NCBI GenBank assembly: GCA_032622095.1
Contig: CP136065.1
Location: forward strand, 210,718,151-210,782,150
Direction: 5' to 3'
From: Siphonodentalium dalli
Lineage: Eukaryota; Mollusca; Scaphopoda; Gadilida; Siphonodentaliidae
Length of the DNA stretch: 64,000 nucleotides
Part shown: one piece after another, positions 1 to 10,096 of the stretch
Layout of the letters: each line of letters starts with the position of its first letter
Numbering within the stretch: the first letter of the stretch is position 1
Notes under the pieces: generated by a model
Database searches by the model: none
Told to the model about the DNA's origin: nothing
Seen by the model: only the letters and a program-made list of their open reading frames with translations
Made by a program: the position numbers and the translations under genes

Positions 1-66
1 TAACACATCAGATTTATTGTCTGTGACTATTCTATTTGTCACGAAGAATATTACAAAAATATATAA

Positions 67-641
67 CCCTTTCAAGACGGGAGATGCTCTTGTGCAACAT
101 TAAAGATCCTGTGCCAGTGCATTCTCTTATATATGCGGGGGGCCTCAGTGGCTCAATCGGTTAGGGGTACAACTCCAAGCCGTTTCGCCTTCCAGCGCTG
201 GCGATAAGGGTTCAAATCCACATGTTTCCATCGTGGACTTTGTAACTCGAAATCGTTATCTGGGAAAGTTGCCAGTTACTTGCCGATGGCCGGTGGTTTG
301 CTGCACATGGTCGACGAGTTTATCAGCCATTGAAATCACTGTTAGATTAGCCGTAAGTGTTCGGATTTCCTCCACCATTAAAACTGGCAATGTCGTGATA
401 TGGCCTTAGTGGCTAAAGCGACATAAAACCCCAATCAATCAATCAATCAATCTCATATATGCGAGTATCCCATAGGGAGCCAAGCATATATAAGATAATG
501 CACTGGTTTACAAGGTAAATATTGTTAGGCCAATGTATTCTCTTATATATGCGAGGTTTCCTATGGGAGACTTGCATATATAAGAGAATACATTGGCACA
601 GGGTTTTCGCAAAATTTCAGGATGCTTCCGTCATGAAAGAG
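67..641 (+). mobile_element. TTAA-D element, copy 1, interrupted by a SINE
   Basis: Family definition: non-autonomous DNA element with ends CCCTTTCATGACGGGAGC and the inverse, normally between TTAA tetranucleotides as in piggyBac-type elements. It carries two long hairpins (arms GCCAGTGCATTC and GCCAATGTATTC, then CTTATATATGCGAG) joined by a TTACAAGGTCAAGG linker. This copy starts CCCTTTCAAGACGGGAG and ends CTTCCGTCATGAAAGAG followed by TTAA at 642-645; the left target has decayed to ATAA. A SINE at 138-454 splits its first hairpin. No coding capacity; transposase would have to come in trans. Confidence 0.8.
138..454 (+). mobile_element. tRNA-derived SINE with conserved 3' domain and (AATC)n tail
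   Basis: The 5' head resembles a tRNA gene with a pol III box A at 149-160 (TGGCTCAATCGG) and box B at 209-219 (GGTTCAAATCC), about 50 bp apart. The body (about 285-400), with GGCCGGTGGTTTGCT and TTTCCTCCACCATTAAAACTG, resembles the Nin-DC type central domain of lophotrochozoan SINEs (from memory, not searched). It ends in (AATC) repeats at 431-452. A perfect 9-bp direct repeat ATATATGCG at 129-137 and 455-463 is the target duplication, placing it inside a TTAA-D hairpin. It is not a functional tRNA gene. Confidence 0.85.
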
Positions 642-645
642 TTAA

Positions 646-1254
646 TGAGTCAAGCTGCATCCTAATCATGAATGGATCTATGAAAATTCACACAGTTGTT
701 ATTGGCATTGTGGACTGAAATTTTGAGAAAATAAACTGCTCAAAACAGTGCCTCAAGGTATTCGTGGTGGGTACAGCTGAAAAATTAAGAATGTGAAATG
801 GAATCGTAAACATGATCGAGGTGCGCAAAACAAAAGTGCGTGAATTTAAAACTCAGTGAAAAATAATTTAAATACGAGTACTAAAGGTATGTCATAACCC
901 ATCAGCAACAAATAAAAACCAGCCATTTTTTTTTTTGCGACAGTAGGTCATATGGGGACAGCAAAAATGTTCTGACAGTATGTCCTATATGAACATTGTT
1001 TATTGGCCTGAATCATGTCTAACATGCCTGCGTAATCCCTCTGTCCACATTCTCTCCTATCCAGCACTACTAGTATTTACATACCTGACATATGTATGTG
1101 ACACACTACAATTCATTGCATGTGTGTCCTCAGGTTTTTGCCAACCATTGACTTCACCTGATCAGGGGTATGTCAGTAACACTGAAGGGCAAGTAGAGTG
1201 CAAACTTCGTAAGGCACAGCTTCCAATGCAATCACTAGCCCTAAGTCTTGCAGT
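646..1254. other. Unassigned stretch
   Basis: AT-rich, with a T-run at 928-938. A 94-codon open frame begins at 980 and runs through to the CAAG-A boundary; it has no recognisable domain and I do not regard it as a gene. Confidence 0.5.
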
Positions 1255-1424
1255 CAAGCCTTGAAATAGGGTGTCTGTCATTTGCAGAATGAGGTCCCCA
1301 GAGGGTGAATTTAGTGATGCTACCCCGCATAGCTGGCTAGCATCACCAAATTCACCCTCTGGGGACCTCATTCTGCTTACACCTCAGCAGAATGAGGTTC
1401 CCAGAGGGTGAATTTCAAGGCTTG
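1255..1424. mobile_element. CAAG-A palindromic element, copy 1 (internally deleted)
   Basis: Family definition: about 250 bp, starting CAAGCCTTGAAATAG and ending CTATTTCAAGGCTTG, with two inner hairpins each bounded by GCAGAATGAGG / CCTCATTCTGC and centred on CCCGCATAGCGGG, separated by TTACACCTCA or its complement. The whole unit is thus a palindrome of palindromes. Here the second hairpin is mostly lost, so GGGTGAATTT runs straight into CAAGGCTTG. No target duplication is evident. Confidence 0.85.
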
Positions 1425-1497
1425 AGCAAGGGGAGAGAGTGGGACGCTTCAGGGAGAAATCATGGACTCAAGTTCAAACCAATTTCAGCCTTCTTCA

Positions 1498-1838
1498 CCC
1501 TTTCTATACAAAATACTCATTGACGAGTAGTTTTATTCCTTACTCAACTGAACTGAACTGCACTGAAGTGATTTTTTTAATGGTAATCCAACGTATGCAT
1601 ATTGTTCACAATAACAACGGTGCTCTGTGGAAGGCATGGCTTATGGGCCAGAGCCCTATAATAGCATAATAAATACAATAATTAATATAAACTTGAGTGC
1701 AGGTAGGTGGTACTTCTGTACTTGTATTATCTGCTGTGTCTGTTTTTTTCTTTCTTAAAAACTCTATAGATTAATAATAGACTATTCCAATGTATACTTC
1801 TGTAACTGGGTGGGAGAATCTATTCAATGAAGAAAGAG
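1498..1838 (+). mobile_element. TTAA-F element, copy 1 (degenerate)
   Basis: Family definition: ends CCCTTTCTATACTAAAT and ATTTAGTATAGAAAGGG, at TTAA. Inside are an inverted pair AAATGTTCAGATAATAAG / CTTATTATCTGAACATTT and a right part AATAATAGACCATTCCAAT...ACTGAATGGGAGAATCCA. This copy has the left end with CGAGTAG, the right part from 1761 (TAATAGACTATTCCAATG), and ends GAAAGAG-TTAA (1839-1842). The middle is divergent. Confidence 0.6.
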
Positions 1839-1842
1839 TTAA

Positions 1843-2573
1843 TCTGTGATGTTATACATGTATAATCCTGTTGTAAGTAATAAAACATTCTAATAAGTAC
1901 ACTATTAGGAGACATGCATACATTGTACCAAACTCCATGCAGGGTTTACCTCCCTTGATGACTCGGTAATACCACTGCTACCGGCGACATTTCACCCACA
2001 TTTGGTGGACTTCCGCGAAATTAAGATATATACTAAGCGAACAGAGCAACATGCTGCTCTTGTTAAGCATACAAAACATCGAACAAAATTTGTATAAATT
2101 TTGAACATTAAGTTTGAAAAGTCCCACTAAAACCGAAGAACTATATTTCGAAACGGTGTGATTCGGTTCTCCGATTATTTTATCAACACAAAAGTCAAAA
2201 CGCACATGGACGACAATGTCACGACAACACGCATGGCAAGTCAGACACAAGAGTTCTAAATTGCTCCAATTTTGACGAGTTGCTTGCGAAATCGTCAACA
2301 AAACTACCGATCTGATCCTCCATTCTGTCATTAAGTTTTTAGTGCGGGAATTGTTCTCAAAGCACATTGGAAATTTACCTTTGGGGCGATCGGTTTTCGC
2401 CATTTTGTTCGGAAAACCCAGCGCTAAATATAGAAACGTAAACTAGTACCCAGCCGGTGACTGAGTCAGAAAGGAAGTATGACTGGTGCGCTCTGGTAGA
2501 GATTGACATTGTACATCACTTTTCCCAAGGATTTTTTTTACATTTACCCACTGCGAGAGAATTGTCTTTTCAA
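1843..2573. other. Unassigned stretch with a 141-codon open frame
   Basis: The longest open frame of the window lies here on the minus strand (2403 down to 1978). Its ATG has a favourable context (A at -3, G at +4) and a splice-donor-like AAAG|GTAAAT follows within 30 bases, so a short first exon is conceivable. The rest of the frame is cysteine- and leucine-rich without a known motif. Not called as a gene. Confidence 0.3.
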
Positions 2574-2577
2574 TTAA

Positions 2578-2781
2578 CCCTTTCATGACGGGAGCTGCGC
2601 TGGTACTGCCTTAAAGATCTTGTGAATGCACTGGCTTACAAGGTCAAGGTATATATTGTTAGGCCAATGTATTCTCTTATATATGTAAGGCTTCCAACGT
2701 GAGACTCGCATATACATGTATAAGAGAATGTATTGGCCCAGGGTTTTCACATAAGTTTAGGAAGCTCCAGCCATGGAAGGG
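2578..2781 (+). mobile_element. TTAA-D element, copy 2
   Basis: Intact short copy between TTAA at 2574-2577 and 2782-2785, starting CCCTTTCATGACGGGAGC and ending CTCCAGCCATGGAAGGG. The first hairpin is largely deleted ('GATCTTGTGAATGCACTGGC'). The second, at about 2671-2742, is kept with a diverged loop. Confidence 0.85.
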
Positions 2782-2793
2782 TTAAGTGATGTA

Positions 2794-3047
2794 CAAGCCT
2801 TGAAATAGGGTGTCTGTCATTTGCAGAATGATGTTCCCAGAGGGTGAATTTAGTGATGCTACCCCGCATAGCGGGCTAGCATCACCAAATTCACCCTCTG
2901 GGAACCTCATTCTGCTGAGGTGTAAGCATAATGAGGTCCCCAGAGGGTGGATTTGGTGATGCTAGCCCGCTATGCGGGGTAGCATCACTAAATTCACCCT
3001 CTGGGGACCTCATTCTGCAAATGACAGACACCCTATTTCAAGGCTTG
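2794..3047. mobile_element. CAAG-A palindromic element, copy 2
   Basis: Full two-hairpin copy, spacer in the TGAGGTGTAA orientation. Flanks are GTGATGTA (2786-2793) and GTGATGTG (3048-3055), an 8-bp duplication with one mismatch. It lies 12 bp beyond the end of TTAA-D copy 2 and interrupts the start of repeat family I, whose other copies read TTAAAGTGATGTGAAACACT without a break. Confidence 0.9.
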
Positions 3048-3310
3048 GTGATGTGAAACACTCCGGTATGGTGATCGAATAGAATTGGAGGATAATCTTG
3101 CTCAAAGTAGCTATTTTCACAAATATTATATCTAAATTGACAACACACACTGATGTTCTTGTATATTAACTAAATGCAGTGACTCTGGATGACAAAATCA
3201 TTTTCATTAGTTTATCTGCAATTGTTGCTTCCTGAATTGAGAAGTAAATATTTACAATTGAGCGTAGTTCAGAAGATGTTTTCTATGGAGTGGTGCCATC
3301 GTAAATTAGG
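3048..3310 (+). repeat. Repeat family I, copy 1
   Basis: Matches segments near 46130-46400 and, in reverse, 54303-54600. Shared landmarks are GTGATGTGAAACACTCCGG, GGAGGATAATCTTGCTCAAA, AATTGACAACACA, and AAGTAAATATTTACAATTGA followed by TGTTTTCTATGGAGTGG. It yields a spurious 119-codon open frame from 3189. Ends are not defined; no terminal repeats or coding domain seen. Confidence 0.6.
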
Positions 3311-4017
3311 TCTTAAGACATCACCAAAGGTTCGTTCCAGACATAATTTACTGGACTCATTTTGTAAATTTCGCTATAAACTGGGGACTTGTTGTAGATC
3401 CTGTATTTATGCCACAACTCAACCACAGCATTTTTATGCGTACAGTTTGTTTATCCATGGTGGTGAGGTGATTTTTCTGAAGGGTCTGTTTTCTGGACTG
3501 GTAAGTAGTAAATCTTGGGACATAAGCCCTGGAGAGATTGAGCCATGAATTGATTCTGTAAATTGACTTGATTTACCAATAAACACGATCTCTGTGGGTT
3601 TCTTTAGAGCACTGATAGATCTCTGACATTCTCCCTTAATACCCATCAGACACAGGCTTATCCTGTTATCTGCTGACAAACATTGTCTGTGTCGCCCATA
3701 ATTGGTTGATATTCCCCCAAGGTTTCTGTCTCTCATATTGTTCCATCAACTCATTTGTTCTGTCTGTGATTGGCCAGACTAGCTAAGATATGATCACGAA
3801 ACCCACAGGTGGGAAATTGTTGGTGACAGTATCATGTAAAAGGGAAATGAAAGCTGGAAAAAAACAGTGTGCAAAATCGACACATTGCGATTTTCTGTCT
3901 GCTTGTCAACAGTGTCTCCTGTTATCAAATGGCAGTCAGCATAATAAATCTAGATGAGGGACTTTTGTGCCCTATACTATCACATGGGTTGAAGGCACAG
4001 ATACTTGTACCGCTTCA
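3311..4017. other. Unassigned stretch
   Basis: AT-rich, no tandem repeat, no supported exon. Open frames here continue out of repeat family I or are short and unrecognisable. Confidence 0.5.
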
Positions 4018-4520
4018 GGGGTGAACAATATTTGATTTGAGTCGAGGAACCCACCCTTCAAAGCTCAGAGGTACAAATGTATTAGATTTTGATTTTTGAA
4101 ATCTATTTATTTTCTCCACCTTGAATTCCATATATGCTGACGCCTGGTTCGAACTTAAATTCCTCAGCATGTGTCATCACAAATTTAAACAAACATCTTT
4201 CCCATGTGATCGGTCTTGTATTATACATGTAACTTTCCATTTCATTTCTGATGCTAAGTTTCATCGGGCCATAATTTTACTCATCTTTTATTCCGAGAAT
4301 AATTTCTGTTCACCAAAAACTGCCGCTAACCGCAACCTTGTGTGATCTTCCAAATCTCATTACCTTTTCCTCGCATGTTCTTATATATATCTGGTGGAAT
4401 TTTTACTAGGTTGATAACAATTCGAAGTGGATAAAATAGATTTAAAAATAAAATACATGTATAATAGCTCTGAGCTTTGAAGGGTGGGTTCTTCGACTCA
4501 ACTGAAATATTTTTCTCCCC
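4018..4520. mobile_element. TTAA-J-like inverted-repeat element, copy 1 (degenerate ends)
   Basis: Two inverted arms of about 53 bp (4018-4070 and 4468-4520) share ATTTGATTTGAGTCGAGGAA, CCCACCCTTCAAAGCTCAG and their complements. The arms match the sub-terminal arms of the intact element at 57331-57810. The outermost AGGTACTCAATCCGA ends are not recognisable here. The interior is AT-rich and non-coding. Confidence 0.7.
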
Positions 4521-5382
4521 GATTCCCAAGCAATATTAATTTAGGGGTTAAATCAGACAGGGTTTCTTTAATATAAATCCTATAATTAATAGAAATCCAT
4601 ACAAGTTAACATGACACCGAGACCCAATATCAACCTTGATTCTCTCCCAGGAATCTCACATCTTGCTATAATGAGTTAGCAATCACTACAAATTAGCATC
4701 CAAAATATGGCCACCATTATTAAAATATTTTTAATATATATATGTTCTTAAATTTTTCATACAGACACTGGCTTTTTCTCAAATTGCTCGGATTAGACAA
4801 TCACCACAAAAAAGACAACTTTATAAAAATAATGGTACTTTTTTACAGCATCAGTTTGCCCCATCAGGACCATAGCAAATTAGCAGGACCACTTAACCAG
4901 GGGTGTGTATTGAACATCTACATTTATTTGAAGTGACATTAAAATAATTACTAGCTGTAGATTCCTACAAATGAATGAATGGGAATTAACTAATCAACTG
5001 ATTATCCAGTTATCAAAGAGTTACTTTGAACATCCCCTATAACAGTCATAACATGCCCCCCTCATATGCTGCTCCACGGTGATTGTCGGTCAACATATCA
5101 GATGCGACTGTCCCAGTTTCTAACAGTAATTATATGTTGATGGAGAATTACTTTACCACTTGACACACTTCCGTAATTGTTCCAGAAAACAATAGCTTTG
5201 TCCCACTTCATATTGTCTCATGTATACGGTATACGGTAAGTTAAAACAATCGGAGCCTTATGATAGACCAGCCTCTGGCATTGATTGCTTCCAGGATCTT
5301 CCAACAAGGTCTCACACGAGATTCTGGCATGAAATATCACAAGCTGGAAATGTTGGGAGCAGCCAACCGAGTAGCCCTCAAT
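4521..5382. other. Unassigned stretch
   Basis: AT-rich, with short similarity at 4965-5030 (ACAAATGAATGAATGGGAAT) to 58660-58735 and 23875-23905, probably eroded TTAA-F-type sequence. No gene supported. Confidence 0.4.
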
Positions 5383-5386
5383 TAAC

Positions 5387-5515
5387 CCTTTCTGTACTAA
5401 ATGGATTGTCCCATTCAGCTTTAAAAGCAAATTTAGGAATGGCCTATTATTCATTTGGAGGGATGTTCTGGAAAAATTAAGACAGTATGACGAAAAGATA
5501 ATACAGTGCAGAAAG
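5387..5515 (-). mobile_element. TTAA-F element, copy 2 (reverse, truncated)
   Basis: Begins at TTAA (5383-5386) with CCCTTTCTGTACTAAATGGA and continues TTATTCATTTGGAGGGATGTTC, the reverse orientation of the family, but fades without a recognisable second end. Confidence 0.6.
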
Positions 5516-5598
5516 ATTCGAATTCTTTGGTTGGAAATACATTGAATGAGAATTTGCTCAGGATGTTTATTGTCATGAACCTAGAAATTCAGTAAATA

Positions 5599-5778
5599 CA
5601 GTAATGCCCTAAATAATCGACTCCTTAACCACAGCAGAATTATGGGTAACTTTTCAGGATTTAGTCGGAAATATGAGAGCTTTCCGATGAATTGCAACAA
5701 GCCATATTTCTGACTAAATCCTGAGAAATTACCCATAATTCTGCTGTGTTAAGGAGTCGATTATTTAGGGCATTACTG
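5599..5778. mobile_element. TA-E palindromic element, copy 1
   Basis: Family definition: about 215 bp, almost entirely one perfect inverted repeat. It begins CAGTAATGCCCTAAATAATC and ends with the complement, with TA on both sides (here 5597-5598 and 5779-5780). Inner landmarks are CCACAGCAGAATTATGGG and TTGCCATTCATCGGAAAGC about the centre. The TA target and CAGT end suggest a Tc1/mariner-superfamily element, perhaps pogo-like. In this copy the centre of one arm is deleted. Confidence 0.9.
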
Positions 5779-6016
5779 TATATATGTCCATTTCAGTTGT
5801 CCGTGGCCATTATTTCCTCAACAGATGTCTGTAAAAGTTAGTTCATAGATTCCATGTCATTTATTTCACCAAAAAATGCCCAATCAAGTACAACCAACAC
5901 AATTTGTTTTGGTGAGATTGCAGTCAATATCCATTACGTGTTTAACAAATGTTTGAACATAGTTACCAATTACAATAATGTAATGCATCTTGTTTGTATA
6001 AAAAGTGCAGTAATTA

Positions 6017-6218
6017 CAATAATGCCCTAAATAATCGAATCCTTAACCACAGCAGAATTATGGGTAACTTTTCAGGATTTAGTTGGAAATATGGCTTGTT
6101 GCCATTCATCGGTGAGAGCTTTCCTATGAATGGCAACAAGCCATATTTCCAACTAAATCCTGAAAAGTTATTCATAATTCTGCTGTGGTTAAGGATTCGA
6201 TTATTTAGGGCATTACTG
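6017..6218. mobile_element. TA-E palindromic element, copy 2, with flanks that also pair
   Basis: Full palindrome, left end mutated to CAATAATG. The inverted repeat extends outside the family boundary: AAAGTGCAGTAATTA on the left (6003-6016) faces TAATTGCTGCACTTT on the right (6219-6233), which no other copy shows. Confidence 0.85.
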
Positions 6219-6240
6219 TAATTGCTGCACTTTATACACT

Positions 6241-6345
6241 GAGAGCTTTCCAATGAATGGCAACAAGCCATATTTCCGACTAAATCCTGAAAAGTTACCA
6301 ATAATTCTGCTGTGGTTAAGGAGTCGATTATTTAGAGCATTACTG
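6241..6345. mobile_element. TA-E half element
   Basis: Only the right half (GAGAGCTTTCC to CATTACTG), 22 bp after the previous full copy. It may be the product of an incomplete duplication or a second insertion truncated at its centre. Confidence 0.8.
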
Positions 6346-6733
6346 TATTTAGTACCAATTAATACTTTCCCCAACAGATTGAATGCGATGAAAAATATTG
6401 CACGGGCAGGATTTTGGGACCATGTACAGCCCTGAGAAACGGGAAATTAACTTTGCGTGATCTAATGGCCAATTCAGCCAAGCTAAAACCTTGAATCGGC
6501 CTCTGATGGGGGAAACCTACCTTGTGCATCAGTTGAGGCTTCCTCTTGTCTGCCTGTCTCGATAAGCTGCTGTCATTGTTCTTTTAAGTTTAGCCATTCA
6601 TGGACTTCCTCTCAGTTATCTATGAATGGCTTGGGCTTCATTCAAAGACACTATAAGGCTGAGTTATTCTGAGGTCACGTTTTTGTAGAACACCTTCCTT
6701 TACTTCCGCCTCTTGATTCGGTTGGCTATCATT
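6346..6733. other. Unassigned stretch
   Basis: No repeat family or exon recognised; short direct echo of 'TATGAATGGC' and 'CCATTCATGG' around 6592-6632. Confidence 0.4.
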
Positions 6734-7138
6734 CAAGTCTGAGTTTAGTGTGCCTGTAATTTGCAGAATGATGTCCCCAGAGGGTGAATTTAGTGACGAT
6801 ATCCCGCATAGCGGGCTAGCATCACTAAATTCACCCTCTGGGAACCTCATTCTGCTATGGGAGACACAGACTCGGATTGAAGTTCCCAAATTGTGAGTTT
6901 TGTGATGAACACCCATTGGGAACCTCAATTATGCAATGTGTCATCTGCCAATTTGGGGATATAGAGAAACTAAACTAAACAAGAAGTAGAATCTATGTGA
7001 AGAAGTTTCGATAGAATTTTTATCATAAAGAAACTTTCCAGAGAAGATGAGGCCTAAGCAGAATGAGGTCCCCAGAGGGTGAATTTAGTGATGGTAGACC
7101 TCATTCTGCAAATGACAGGCACACTAAACTCAGGCTTG
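6734..7138. mobile_element. CAAG-A2 element, copy 1
   Basis: Subfamily definition: ends CAAGCCTGAGTTTAGTGTGC and the complement, with a GCAGAATGAGG hairpin near each end as in CAAG-A. The central 200 bp is different and not self-complementary: TTGAAGTTCCCAAAT, GGGAACCTCGATTATGCAA, CCAATTTGGGGATATAGAGA, GAATCTATGTGAAGAAGTTT, AAGAAACTTTCCAGAGAAGA. The right hairpin is partly deleted here. No clear target duplication. Confidence 0.85.
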
Positions 7139-7301
7139 GGTGACTTGTTATTGAGCTGAAAAAAATAATACTGTGCTTACAAAACCACAAAAACTGAAAT
7201 TAATATTGTAATTTTAAATAGTGCACTCAATCAGCTCAAATACACTCATTTCAGTAGTACAGATTGTTTTGTCGTGAAAACCAAAAAGTGTCGTTTCTTA
7301 C

Positions 7302-7332
7302 GCAAATGACAGGCAAACTAAACTCAGGCTTT
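7302..7332. mobile_element. CAAG-A2 solo right end
   Basis: GCAAATGACAGGCAAACTAA followed by ACTCAGGCTTT, the terminal 30 bp of the family alone. Confidence 0.7.
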
Positions 7333-8204
7333 GTCTCATAATGTTTTTCAAGCCTGGAAATAAGCGTCTGGTTATGTTCAATGACCAGTCGAAAAGCCCA
7401 AATGACCAGTGCATGTATACTTGTATGTGTCATTATGACCGATACTCATTTTATGATTTATATACAGGTATTATGCACTGATAAAAATGCTGCAAATTTT
7501 TGTTGATTTAATGCATGTCAGATAATAAATTTGTTATCTATAAGTTGTAACTGCATATTTTTACAACCACTTATTCTCAATATGACTTGATAACACATGT
7601 ATTTACTTATGATTTTCGCTTGTATATTCAAATATTAAAACAAACAACATCATGTTGGCACTTTCAAGAGAACGAAAGCCCAATGAACAAAACAGATAGT
7701 AGATTATTATAAGCATTATAATACTTACTTTGTGCAAATTTCTATGACTGCCTTAAACAAATTATTTTTAATGACCGGCACAAACCAATTTGTGCCTGTC
7801 TCTTTAACAGGTACCAAGATATTTGAGTTATTTCCAAGTTTGTGTTTTTCTCAAATCCTTGACAGCTCATGTATGTTTGGTTGAGGGGTGACTATCATTA
7901 AAATAATGGATTTCTCACCATAATTATGGTGTTCAAACTAGACATTTCCGTTAAATTACTTCATTTAGATGTTACAACTCTTCACTTCGGTTCTACTCAT
8001 GAAACTTGCCTGGATAAAAAAACTCAACAGACAATACAAGAATTAACAGAGAATTAATGAAAGGAGCCATTTTGGCCAATTCTCCACGATCTGATTTGGT
8101 TTGGTTATTATGATATACGTGATCAGGTTACCCTCTCTTTGCATTGCTGACTGAGTCACCTGGGTCTCCTCTCCTATTTGCAGTTTCATCTTATCCCTTT
8201 TTAG
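7333..8204. other. Unassigned stretch
   Basis: AT-rich, unique on inspection, no supported exon. Confidence 0.5.
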
Positions 8205-8578
8205 ACGCCTTTTTGAAAAAAAGGTCCTATTACGTAATCAATCTGTCCATCCATCCATCCATCTTAGCGTCCGTCCATTAACATTTTTGATTTCTGACTG
8301 ATAACTCCAGTTTGGATTATTTTATCTGAACCAAAGTTGGTATGTGTGTTTCCCAGCTAAAAATACAGGCAAATTTCGAAAATATGGGTTCTGTCCAATT
8401 ATTTTCATGAGTTACGACCCTTTTTCAACTAAGAATTTGACCACATTTTGGCATTGAAATTAGGGGTACATGTATATCAGATATTATGTGTAAGCTCAAA
8501 TTGTTATTGTATTTTGCGGTAGTACAATTCAATATGACTAAAGGGCATATTTTGCCATGCCCTAGCAATGCTCTTGTT
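8205..8578 (+). repeat. GCCTTTTTGAAAAAAAGG-type repeat, copy 1
   Basis: Starts with a small palindrome GCCTTTTTGAAAAAAAGG, then a CTGTCCATCC microsatellite-like run (8243-8275), then TGATAACTCCAGTTTGGATT and CTGAACCAAAGTTGGTATGT, and ends GCCATGCCCTAGCAATGCTC. A shorter copy lies at 18457-18590. A short palindrome plus a CCGT/CCAT run recalls the element at 32.58 kb and widespread invertebrate non-autonomous repeats. Non-coding. Confidence 0.65.
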
Positions 8579-8740
8579 AAGTCTTAAATTATATCACACA
8601 CAGGTACATGTAGAATCAGCTGATCACCCCTTCGTGCACTGGTGAATTAACATGTTGATCTGACTTGACAGTGATTGTATTACCGTCTTCAGTCAAAGTG
8701 CCGATGGGTTATTTTCTATAGAATACATTGACGTACTTTA

Positions 8741-8998
8741 GTCTGTATATACTAAATACTTATTGATGAGTAGTTTCCCTTAGGAAATGTTTATATAATA
8801 AGTTCAACAATCAGGTCGTTTGTTGAAATTATTATCTGAACATTTCCCACCTATCAATATGAATCATTCTGCTCTTGTATTATCTCATTCTCTCTGTTGT
8901 CTGCCTTTTTTTTTACCTGAACACCCCTCCACATGAATAATAGACCATTCCAATATATACGTTAATAACTGAATAGAAGAATCCATTTAGTATAAGGG
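8741..8998 (+). mobile_element. TTAA-F element, copy 3
   Basis: Left end degenerate (TCTGTATATACTAAATACTT); then GATGAGTAG, the inverted GTTCAACAATCAGG / TTGTTGAAATTATTATCTGAA pair, AATAATAGACCATTCCAATA and AATAGAAGAATCCATTTAGT, ending ATAAGGG-TTAA (8999-9002). Confidence 0.75.
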
Positions 8999-9002
8999 TT
9001 AA

Positions 9003-9427
9003 GATTGGATAAAGTCAACATGCTTCAGGCTGGAAAATATCAGAGAAGAATGCAGGGAATGACCTACGTCACAAATGTCTAATATTTACTTACATATGAT
9101 ATAATGTCACAAAGGAATGATTCGCGTGCAGGCGAATGTGCGACAGTTGTCTCATGTTTTTATTCTGTGACATAACTCGTTCTCTTTACCTGCGTCAGTA
9201 ATGACCATACTGTAAAACACCATTAACTTTTTATTCTAATAATAAGTTTTTGACTTGGCTGTGATATCATTATGTCGTTTATCTAATAGCTGGGAACTTC
9301 CTTTTAACTGTTGTTGGAATAACTATTGTGAATTTCTGAAGGTATTTATTTAGTTGAAAATTTAAAACTAGTGGCATCAAAGATCTCAAGATAAGCTCAT
9401 CTTAGAATTATGGCAAGAACCACACTT
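9003..9427. other. Unassigned stretch
   Basis: No repeat family or exon recognised. Confidence 0.4.
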
Positions 9428-9431
9428 TTAA

Positions 9432-9825
9432 CCCTTTACCCAACAGAACGGCCCTGTGCCAATGCATTCTCTTATATATGCGAGTCGACCATAGGTCGCC
9501 TCGCATATATAAGAGAATGCATTGGCTTAACACATTAAAAATTATAAAATTGTTAAAGAATGTAAGAAAAAATGGTAAAAAGTGTTAAAAAAAAGATTTT
9601 TTTTTAGGCCAATGCATTCTCTTATATATGCGAGGCGACCTATGGTCGACTCACATATATAAGAGAATGCATTGGCACAGGGCATAACTGTAACCATCAC
9701 AATGTGGTCAAGGAGACGGTTCCAATGATATCCATATTTGTATGGTTCTATTGAGACAGACCGAAGATATTTTAGGCTGTTGAAGCTTTATTTGGCCGGT
9801 TTTGGACGGTTTGTTGGGTAAAGGG
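9432..9825 (+). mobile_element. TTAA-B element, copy 1
   Basis: Family definition: 330-430 bp between TTAA sites (here 9428-9431, 9826-9829), ends CCCTTTACCCAACA / TGTTGGGTAAAGGG. Left part: hairpin 1 (GCCAATGCATTC arm, core at 9480-9504), an AT-rich linker AACACATTAAAAATTATAAA with poly-A/T, then hairpin 2, the inverse of hairpin 1. Right part: a unique 130-bp tail (ATCACAATGTGGTCAAGGAG, GATATCCATATTTGTATGG, AGACAGACCGAAGATATTTT, TTTATTTGGCCGGTTTTGG). No coding capacity. Ends and target fit a piggyBac-mobilised MITE. Confidence 0.9.
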
Positions 9826-10096
9826 TTAATGTAAGCACCTTTATTTCTAATTTTTTAAAATTCTGAAAGGAATTGAAATGTTTATAATTTCAATTGTGTT
9901 ATAAAATACCATTTAGTTCAGTAGTGTAATCTGTGCTGCAATAAAATTCTACTTCAATTCTAATTTAACCACCAGTATGATCATCTTTTATCAGAATAAA
10001 TTGATCTGACAAACATTCTTATTTTGTAACACATTGCTGTTGTAACATGGAACTTGAAAGATGAAAATGATAACATTTGACAATAGGACAATTTAA

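Noticed and set aside
138-220. Possible functional tRNA gene (boxes A and B)
   Set aside because: No convincing cloverleaf or acceptor stem; continues into a SINE body with a tail and target duplication.
1978-2403. Longest open frame in the window (141 codons, minus strand), with a good start context and an early splice-donor-like site
   Set aside because: No recognised domain, skewed Cys/Leu composition and no conserved partner; 141 open codons can occur by chance in 64 kb. At most a short first exon.
3189-3548. 119-codon plus-strand frame
   Set aside because: Its first third lies in repeat family I, which occurs elsewhere without an open frame.
6014-6301. Frames on both strands with a GNFSGFSWKYGLLPFIG peptide, also at 18450, 15709, 48924, 53151 and 59981
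   Set aside because: Translation of the TA-E palindrome, not a protein family.
9432-9825. CRISPR-like or microRNA-cluster interpretation of recurring hairpins
   Set aside because: The repeats are dispersed, carry transposon ends and target sites, and have no regular spacer array. MITE is the simpler explanation, though small RNAs from the hairpins are not excluded.
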